11,473 bases of DNA from Deltaproteobacteria bacterium (GTDB lineage: Bacteria > Desulfobacterota > SM23-61). Position numbers and translations under genes: made by a program. Under the pieces are notes generated by a model. That model saw only the letters and a program-made list of their open reading frames with translations, was not told the origin of the DNA and made no database searches. Shown one piece after another: positions 7,331 through 11,473 of the stretch (the stretch's first letter is position 1; every line of letters starts with the position of its first letter). Location of the stretch: assembly GCA_016234425.1 (NCBI GenBank), contig JACRCA010000058.1, forward strand, positions 1-11,473, in the 5' to 3' direction.

Positions 7331-7590
7331 GATTTTCCTTCCGTATCGGGCTCCAAGAGCTCCACGAGCTCGATAAGGTCCTTGTTGATGGCCAGGTAAG
7401 ATTTTGGCGAGGCAAAATCTCTTGATTCCACATCCGTCATGCTGATGAATTGTCTTTCATCATTAATGACGTCCGAGAAACGCGTTTGGTCTGCCGGCAG
7501 ATAGACGGTGCCAGTGTAAGCTGAGTCAATGGTCTTCACCCAAGCCCTTACTTTGCGGTATTTGTACTGCACTTCTTTTTTCTTCTTCAT
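7327..7590 (-). CDS. Small conserved-looking protein of unknown function (87 aa)
   Basis: I cannot name a family for this protein with confidence. It starts with a lysine-rich stretch (MKKKK) and has no signal peptide, membrane segment or cysteine. The core reads TGTVYLPADQTRFSDVINDE (27-46), then RQFISMTDVE (46-55) and KSYLAINKDLIELVEL (63-78). The alternating hydrophobic pattern suggests a small beta-rich fold ending in a helix. A good GGAGG lies 9 bases before the ATG, and a strong promoter lies about 40 bases upstream, so it is very likely real and is the first gene of the operon. It overlaps the alcohol dehydrogenase start by 4 bp. The close coupling hints at a regulatory or accessory link with that enzyme, but this is only inferred from position. 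Confidence 0.82.
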   Translation of the reverse strand: MKKKKEVQYKYRKVRAWVKTIDSAYTGTVYLPADQTRFSDVINDERQFISMTDVESRDFASPKSYLAINKDLIELVELLEPDTEGKS

Positions 7591-7634
7591 CTCTTTTTTC
7601 CTCCGTGGAGCATGCCTGCAAGATCTACTTGCCC

Positions 7635-7664
7635 ATCATAAATAGAAAAAACTCGCCTTGTCAA
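7635..7664 (-). promoter_or_regulatory. Sigma70-type promoter for the 87-aa / alcohol dehydrogenase / selA run
   Basis: On the minus strand a perfect -35 box TTGACA (complement of 7659-7664) is followed after 18 bases by TATGAT (complement of 7635-7640), one base off the ideal -10. Transcription would begin near 7628, leaving a leader of about 38 bases before the ATG at 7590 with its Shine-Dalgarno. No operator palindrome overlaps the boxes. Confidence 0.75.
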
Positions 7665-7743
7665 GCAATATGTGTGGCTTAACAACGCATAATTTTTCAT
7701 GAATCCACTCCTTTCTTTATTCTCTTATCCTCTTCGTGACCCA

Positions 7744-7769
7744 GGCGGGGAAATCCCGCCTAACGCGGG
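7744..7769. repeat. Small GC-rich hairpin pair in the divergent control region
   Basis: GGCGGG-GAAAT-CCCGCC (7744-7760) is a perfect 6-bp hairpin, and its right arm can alternatively pair with the next bases as CCCGC-CTAAC-GCGGG (7755-7769). The two folds exclude each other. The following ACTGGACCCAGGAATC resembles part of the common CTGGATTCCCGC intergenic repeat, so this is most likely a repeat remnant rather than an operator. It lies between the two outward-facing promoters. Confidence 0.45.
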
Positions 7770-7809
7770 ACTGGACCCAGGAATCTATCTTGGGGAGAAT
7801 TGAAAAAAA

Positions 7810-7838
7810 TTGACATTTTTACCAGAAAAGAATATTCT
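7810..7838 (+). promoter_or_regulatory. Sigma70-type promoter for the 61-aa gene and polX
   Basis: A perfect -35 box TTGACA (7810-7815), a 17-base spacer and TATTCT (7833-7838, one base off TATAAT) lie in an A/T-rich stretch. Transcription would start near 7845, giving a leader of about 36 bases to the ATG at 7881, with AGGAGGT at 7861-7867 inside it. Confidence 0.78.
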
Positions 7839-7880
7839 TACTCCGCCATTTGAATCTCGCAGGAGGTCCGAGAAACTTCG

Positions 7881-8066
7881 ATGAATAAACTCACGGAAGC
7901 GGAAATCGCCTGGCTGATGAGTGTCCTTACTCCGGCAGATTGCCAATCTTGCATTTGGCGAGAGAAAGAGGAAGAAAAATATCGGTGTTTTCCGAGCGGA
8001 GACTCCCCGTGCAAGGTTTTTGCAGACAAAGTGTTTCAGGGATTGGAGAGGGCGGAATTAATCTGA
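7881..8066 (+). CDS. Small four-cysteine protein upstream of polX (61 aa), function unknown
   Basis: I do not recognise a family. The 61-residue product has four cysteines in the order C21-x2-C24-x11-C36-x7-C44, compatible with one zinc or iron-sulfur site. The predicted N-terminal helix is LTEAEIAWLMSVL and there is a basic/acidic helix between the cysteine pairs. No signal peptide or membrane segment is visible, so it should be cytoplasmic. A full-strength AGGAGGT precedes it, but 13 bases from the ATG, longer than usual, and no alternative in-frame start lies closer. It sits directly behind a good promoter and stops 9 bp before the polX start codon, so the two are almost certainly one transcript. 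A role as a partner of PolX or in DNA repair is a guess from position. Confidence 0.78.
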   Translation: MNKLTEAEIAWLMSVLTPADCQSCIWREKEEEKYRCFPSGDSPCKVFADKVFQGLERAELI

Positions 8067-8075
8067 AGGTCGATC

Positions 8076-9791
8076 ATGGAAAACAAAGGCATTGCGGACA
8101 TTTTCGTAGAGATCGCGGACATCCTGGATATCCAGGGAGAGAATCCCTTCCGGGTAAGGTCATACCGCAACGCCGCCAGGACCATCGAGAACATGAGCCA
8201 AAGGGTGGAAGCCATGGTCAAGGCGGAGGAGAATCTGGAGGAGATCCCAGGAATCGGTAAGTCCATCCATGAGAAGATCGAAGAAATAGTATCCATGGGG
8301 AAATGCCGCTTCCTCGAGGAACTGCGGGCGAAGGTTCCCGCTGGCTTGACTGAACTCTTAAAATTGGAAGGACTGGGCCCGAAAAAGGTGAAGCTACTCT
8401 ATGACGAATTGGCCGTTGACTCGGTGGACCGGCTGGAGAAAGCGGCCCAAGCCGGGCGGCTGCGGGATCTGGCTGGAATGGGTTTGAAGACCGAAGAAAA
8501 GATTCTGAAGTCCATCGAAAAATACCAGGCCGGACTGGGCCGCTTCAAGCTCTCGGTGGGTTTCATCTATGCTCAGGCTCTGCTTGAGTACCTGAAAGAT
8601 GTTGCGGGTGTGAAGCGGCTGGACCCTGCTGGAAGCTTCCGCCGGCGGATGGAAACGATCGGGGACTTGGATATTCTGGCCATCTGCGGCAAAGGCTGCA
8701 AAGTGATGGATCGGTTCACAGAATATGGGGACGCAGCCGAGGTGATCTCCAAAGGGGAAACCAAATCCAGCGTGCGGTTGAATTGCGGGCTGCAGGTGGA
8801 CGTGCGGGTCCTCGAAGAAGAGAGCTACGGGGCGGCCCTGCATTATTTTACCGGATCGAAAGCCCACAACATCGCTATCCGGGATCGGGCTAAGGATCTG
8901 GGGCTGAAAGTGAGCGAATATGGCGTATTTCGGGCCAAGGATGAGAAAAGGTTAAGTGGCGCAAAGGAGGAAGACGTCTTCAAAGCCGTGGGGCTCCCCT
9001 TTATCCAGCCCGAGTTGCGGGAAAACCGCGGGGAAATTCAGGCTGCTGAAAAGGGAAAGCTTCCCCACCTGATCGAGCTTGCCGACATCCGCGGGGATTT
9101 ACAAATGCACACCGCGGCCACAGACGGAAAGAACTCCATCGCGCAGATGGCTCAGAAGGCCAAGGAGATGGGCTATTCTTACATCGCCATAACAGATCAC
9201 TCCAAGGCTGTGCGGGTAGCCGGTGGTTTGGACGAAAAGGGATTGGCCAGGCATCTCAAAGAGATCGAGAAGGTGAACGGACAAATCCCCGGAGTGCGCC
9301 TCCTCAAAGGGGTAGAAGTAGACATCTTGGCTGATGGAAGCCTGGACTTGAAGGACGACATCCTCAAAGAATCCCGGGTGGTCATCGCTTCTGTGCACTC
9401 CCGCTTTAACATGGAAGAAAAAGAGATGACCCGGCGGATTATCAAAGCTCTGAAAAACCCGAACGTAAATATCCTGGCCCATCCCACGGGAAGGTTGATC
9501 CTGGAGCGGGAACCCTACAAGGTGAATCTGCCGGAAGTCTTCCAGGCGGCCATCGATGAGGGGGTCGTTTTGGAGATCAATGCCTACCCGGACCGGCTGG
9601 ATCTGCGAGACGTAGACGCGCGCCTGGCCAAGGAGATGGGCGCAAAACTGGTCATCTCGACGGATGCGCACAGCGCCCTTCAAATGGAGCTCATGAAGTT
9701 TGGAGTTTTCACCGCCCGGCGCGGCTGGGTGGAGGCTAAAGACGTGATCAACACCCTGCCATTGGAGGCGATGCTCAAAATTCTGCGGTGA
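8076..9791 (+). CDS. polX: Family X DNA polymerase with PHP 3'-5' exonuclease domain (PolX)
   Basis: Bacterial gap-filling repair polymerase, 571 residues, full family length. Domains in order: helix-hairpin-helix DNA-binding motifs at IPGIGKSIHEKI (57-68), LEGLGPKKVKLL (97-108) and LAGMGLKTEEKI (132-143); the nucleotidyltransferase palm with GSFRRRMETIGDLDIL (186-201), where Asp197 and Asp199 plus Asp242 (LQVDVRV) form the catalytic triad; and the C-terminal PHP metal-dependent nuclease domain from about 335. PHP ligands visible are His345, Asp374-His375 (ITDHS), Glu414 (GVEVD), His441 (SVHSRF), His469 (LAHPTGR) and Asp530/His532 (STDAHS). The first His of the opening HxH motif is Gln343 (DLQMHT), which I recall in some other PolX proteins. 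GAAGGT lies 5 bases before the ATG. It follows the 61-aa four-cysteine gene by 9 bp. Confidence 0.96.
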   Translation: MENKGIADIFVEIADILDIQGENPFRVRSYRNAARTIENMSQRVEAMVKAEENLEEIPGIGKSIHEKIEEIVSMGKCRFLEELRAKVPAGLTELLKLEGLGPKKVKLLYDELAVDSVDRLEKAAQAGRLRDLAGMGLKTEEKILKSIEKYQAGLGRFKLSVGFIYAQALLEYLKDVAGVKRLDPAGSFRRRMETIGDLDILAICGKGCKVMDRFTEYGDAAEVISKGETKSSVRLNCGLQVDVRVLEEESYGAALHYFTGSKAHNIAIRDRAKDLGLKVSEYGVFRAKDEKRLSGAKEEDVFKAVGLPFIQPELRENRGEIQAAEKGKLPHLIELADIRGDLQMHTAATDGKNSIAQMAQKAKEMGYSYIAITDHSKAVRVAGGLDEKGLARHLKEIEKVNGQIPGVRLLKGVEVDILADGSLDLKDDILKESRVVIASVHSRFNMEEKEMTRRIIKALKNPNVNILAHPTGRLILEREPYKVNLPEVFQAAIDEGVVLEINAYPDRLDLRDVDARLAKEMGAKLVISTDAHSALQMELMKFGVFTARRGWVEAKDVINTLPLEAMLKILR

Positions 9792-9806
9792 AAGAATTGT
9801 GAGGAG

Positions 9807-9872
9807 ATAGGGAGCTGGGGAGATAGGGTGAGAAAACGCAAGTAGTTTCACCCCATCCCCTTATCTCCCTAT
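9807..9872. repeat. Imperfect long palindrome after polX, GGGAGAT-type repeat
   Basis: Arms 9807-9833 and 9846-9872 are complementary at 21 of 27 positions with a 12-base loop, and several mismatches become G-U pairs in RNA. The left arm is G-rich (ATAGGGAG...GGGGAGATAGGG) and the right arm contains ATCTCCCTAT. It shares ATAGGGAG and GGGAGAT modules with the spacer at 4010-4080. It starts 15 bp after the polX stop. Without a T-tract it is not a standard terminator, but it could protect the polX mRNA end. Confidence 0.6.
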
Positions 9873-9905
9873 AACCCAATCAGCAATAAGAAAGGGGGAA
9901 GAGAG

Positions 9906-10946
9906 ATGAGCAAAATGCGTTATCTGGCGTTGCTTGGTTCTGTATGTTTCCTAGTTTTGGGTTTTTCCACCCCCTCCTTCGCTGGCGGGAAGATTCTGGT
10001 CTATTCCCCATGGAAAGACGAAATCATGCAAAAGTTTGGGGGGATATTCGAGAAAGAGACCGGGATTAAGATGGAGTCCATAAACATTTCCACTGGGGAA
10101 ATCTACGCCCGTCTGAAGGTGGAGAAGGCCAGGCCACAGGCCGATGTCTGGCATTCGGTCCGGGCTGAACTCCTAGACAAGGCTAAAGAGGAAGGTCTGC
10201 TCGCTCCTTACAAACCAGCCAATGCTAAGTATGTGCTTCCCGAATACGCTTATCCCCATGAATCCACTTTCACCGGAACGACCATGTATCCCCTGGTCCT
10301 CGCTTACAATGTAAACACGTTGAAGAAGATGGGTATGGAACCGCCCAAGAGCTACGAGGACCTGCTGAGCCCGAAGTGGAAGGACAAAATCATCATGCCC
10401 CATCCAGCGGCCAGTGGGACGGGATATGCTTTTTTGGTGACGATCATCCAGCTCTACCGTGAGAAAGGGGAAGGCGGTATTCAATCGAAGAAAGGGTGGG
10501 ATTATCTGGTCAAATTGAATCAGAATATGTCCCAATATACGCGCAGCGGCAGTGCCCCGGCGAAACTTGTGGGCAGCGGAGAATTTCCCATCTGCGTTAC
10601 CTTCTATGACCGGGTTTTCCAGTTGGCCAGCGAGGGGTACCCCATTTCTTTCACCACTCCCACCCCGACTTTTGCCGAGCCCTCCTGCACGGCCATTGTG
10701 GCCAATGCTCCCAATTTGGAGGGGGCCAAGAAATTTATGGAGTTCATTCTCTCCAAGAAAGCACAGGAGCTGGCTGTGAGCCTGGGAAACTATTCCGTCC
10801 GGCCGGAGTTGGACCCACCGAAGGGTGCCCCTGCCCTAAAGGAGATGAAAATCTTTCAGGACGACTATAAATGGGGATCGAAGTTCAAAAAGGAGCTCCT
10901 CAACGAGTTCAATACCAAGGTAGCCATGGGGAAGAAAACCACATAA
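9906..10946 (+). CDS. ABC transporter periplasmic binding protein, iron(III)/aminoethylphosphonate-type family
   Basis: Extracellular solute-binding protein of family 1, the receptor of an ABC importer. It is 346 residues with a clear signal peptide (hydrophobic core 6-20, SFA|GG cleavage after residue 26). Family landmarks are ILVYSPWKDEI (30-40), ADVWHSVRAELLDKAKEEGLLAPY (79-102), MEPPKSYEDLLSPKWKDKI (144-162), HPAASGTGY (166-174) and ANAPNLEGAKKFMEFIL (266-282). Close relatives bind ferric iron, 2-aminoethylphosphonate or sugar phosphates. The double tyrosine of classical FbpA iron sites is absent (no YY anywhere; one Tyr at 234), so ferric iron is not assured. The ATG at 9906 follows GGGGG by 7 bases; an ATG three codons later is possible. 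Its permease begins 92 bp downstream, beyond a hairpin. Confidence 0.9.
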   Translation: MSKMRYLALLGSVCFLVLGFSTPSFAGGKILVYSPWKDEIMQKFGGIFEKETGIKMESINISTGEIYARLKVEKARPQADVWHSVRAELLDKAKEEGLLAPYKPANAKYVLPEYAYPHESTFTGTTMYPLVLAYNVNTLKKMGMEPPKSYEDLLSPKWKDKIIMPHPAASGTGYAFLVTIIQLYREKGEGGIQSKKGWDYLVKLNQNMSQYTRSGSAPAKLVGSGEFPICVTFYDRVFQLASEGYPISFTTPTPTFAEPSCTAIVANAPNLEGAKKFMEFILSKKAQELAVSLGNYSVRPELDPPKGAPALKEMKIFQDDYKWGSKFKKELLNEFNTKVAMGKKTT

Positions 10947-10950
10947 AAAA

Positions 10951-11033
10951 GTGTCAGTGTAAGTGTCAGTGGGAGTTAATGAAAATGCTTTTCTGTTACT
11001 GACACTGATCACTGACACTGACACCGTTTTTTT
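10951..11033 (+). terminator. GTGTCAGT-repeat hairpin with T-tract between binding protein and permease genes
   Basis: Just after the TAA, GTGTCAGTGT-A-AGTGTCAGTG (10951-10971) faces an inverted set of the same unit ending ACACTGACAC (11015-11024). The outer 10 bases pair perfectly and the next 10-12 pair with one mismatch and a small bulge. CG and seven T's (11027-11033) follow. It has the form of an intrinsic terminator, though the central loop is long (roughly 30 bases). Placed inside a transport operon, it would act as a partial terminator or mRNA stabiliser that favours binding protein over permease. The function is inferred. Confidence 0.55.
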
Positions 11034-11038
11034 CATGG

Positions 11039-11473
11039 ATGAAACAGCTGAAGAAAGAGCCCGTCGTTTTCATCATCACCCTTCTCATCTTTGGAGTCCT
11101 GTTTTATTTCGTGGCCTACCCTCTCTACGCTGTCTTTCGGGAAAGCGCCTTGAATGAGGCCGGGAAGTTGATCGGGCTGGCCAACTACATCCAATTCGCC
11201 AAGAGCGATTACTTTCGCCAGGTGTTCTACAACACCCTCTTCATCTCCGTGATCGCTACTGTGGGGGCCGTCATCGTCGGGATGATCTTTGCCTACGGCA
11301 TGACCAGGACAGACCTTCCTTTAAAATCACTGTTCATGATCACGGCCATCTTGCCCATGATCACTCCTCCTTTCATCAATGCCTTTGCCCTCATCCTTCT
11401 TCTGGGAAGAAACGGGGTAATCAATATCTTCCTGGATCAATGGCTGGGCATTAAATTTATCATCTACGGATAT
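11039..11473 (+). CDS. ABC transporter inner-membrane permease, N-terminal part (cut by window edge)
   Basis: Open to the last base: 145 codons are visible, starting MKQLKKEPVVFIITLLIFGV. After a short basic N-terminus, a first membrane helix spans about 9-28. A periplasmic stretch follows (ESALNEAGKLIGLANYIQFAKSDYFRQVFYNTL, 36-68) in which NYIQF and FYNTLFISV are typical of the entry to the permease core domain. Further helices lie at about 69-90 and 97-121, with LPMITPPFINAFALILLLG around 107-125. This is the FbpB/ThiP-like permease type, often two fused copies in about 550 residues. The cytoplasmic EAA loop lies beyond the visible part. The start is set by homology-like form: an ATG four bases earlier reads another frame, and no strong ribosome site is present. 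It pairs with the binding protein at 9906. Confidence 0.87.
   Translation, partial: MKQLKKEPVVFIITLLIFGVLFYFVAYPLYAVFRESALNEAGKLIGLANYIQFAKSDYFRQVFYNTLFISVIATVGAVIVGMIFAYGMTRTDLPLKSLFMITAILPMITPPFINAFALILLLGRNGVINIFLDQWLGIKFIIYGY

Noticed and set aside
10951..11024. Short repeats resembling a CRISPR array
   Set aside because: The units are only 8-9 bases, in inverted arms, with no regular spacers and no cas genes nearby.
10963..11157. A 64-codon plus-strand frame ending in the permease gene
   Set aside because: It starts in the hairpin and reads the wrong frame; the frame from 11039 gives an uninterrupted membrane protein to the window edge.

Overview
The window looks like chromosomal DNA of an anaerobic, Gram-negative-type bacterium, most likely from the deltaproteobacterial (Desulfobacterota) lineages. 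The reasons are a TRAP transporter, a selenocysteine-synthesis enzyme, an iron-dependent alcohol dehydrogenase, a PHP-containing PolX, moderate GC content and a dispersed palindrome beginning GTCATTGCGAGG that I associate with such genomes. The taxonomic call is an inference with moderate confidence at best. I see no phage, plasmid, CRISPR, rRNA or tRNA gene.

Layout. Positions 1-7590 are read entirely on the minus strand and positions 7881-11473 entirely on the plus strand. The two halves meet at a 290-bp divergent control region with a good sigma70-type promoter facing each way (minus: TTGACA-18-TATGAT; plus: TTGACA-17-TATTCT). In minus-strand transcription order the first run is: an 87-aa unknown protein, an iron-containing alcohol dehydrogenase, selA, an HNH endonuclease-fold protein and a TrmH/SpoU-family RNA 2'-O-methyltransferase. 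The first three genes overlap, the HNH gene follows selA after 38 bp, and the methyltransferase follows after about 110 bp. A 539-bp non-coding stretch with two repeat elements comes next, then a TRAP transporter operon dctP-dctQ-dctM; dctM runs off the left edge.

On the plus strand a 61-aa four-cysteine protein is followed 9 bp later by polX, a DNA polymerase X with a PHP exonuclease domain. Then come a periplasmic binding protein of the iron(III)/aminoethylphosphonate ABC family and the first 145 codons of its inner-membrane permease, which runs off the right edge.

Working together: DctP captures an organic acid in the periplasm and hands it to the DctQM symporter. The binding protein at 9906 and the permease at 11039 form the start of an ABC importer. 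SelA makes selenocysteinyl-tRNA from seryl-tRNA(Sec), but no selB, selC, selD or visible selenoprotein is in the window. PolX and its small partner suggest a DNA-repair unit.

I did not find a clear new multi-gene system. The most unusual material is non-coding: a 160-bp nested-palindrome element with 16-bp terminal inverted repeats; a G-tract region between the HNH and methyltransferase genes that could form either a G-quadruplex or a hairpin; a related GGGAGAT-type palindrome after polX; a GTGTCAGT-repeat hairpin with a T-tract between the ABC binding protein and permease; and a perfect hairpin between dctP and dctQ. Among proteins, the 87-aa and 61-aa products are the ones I cannot assign.
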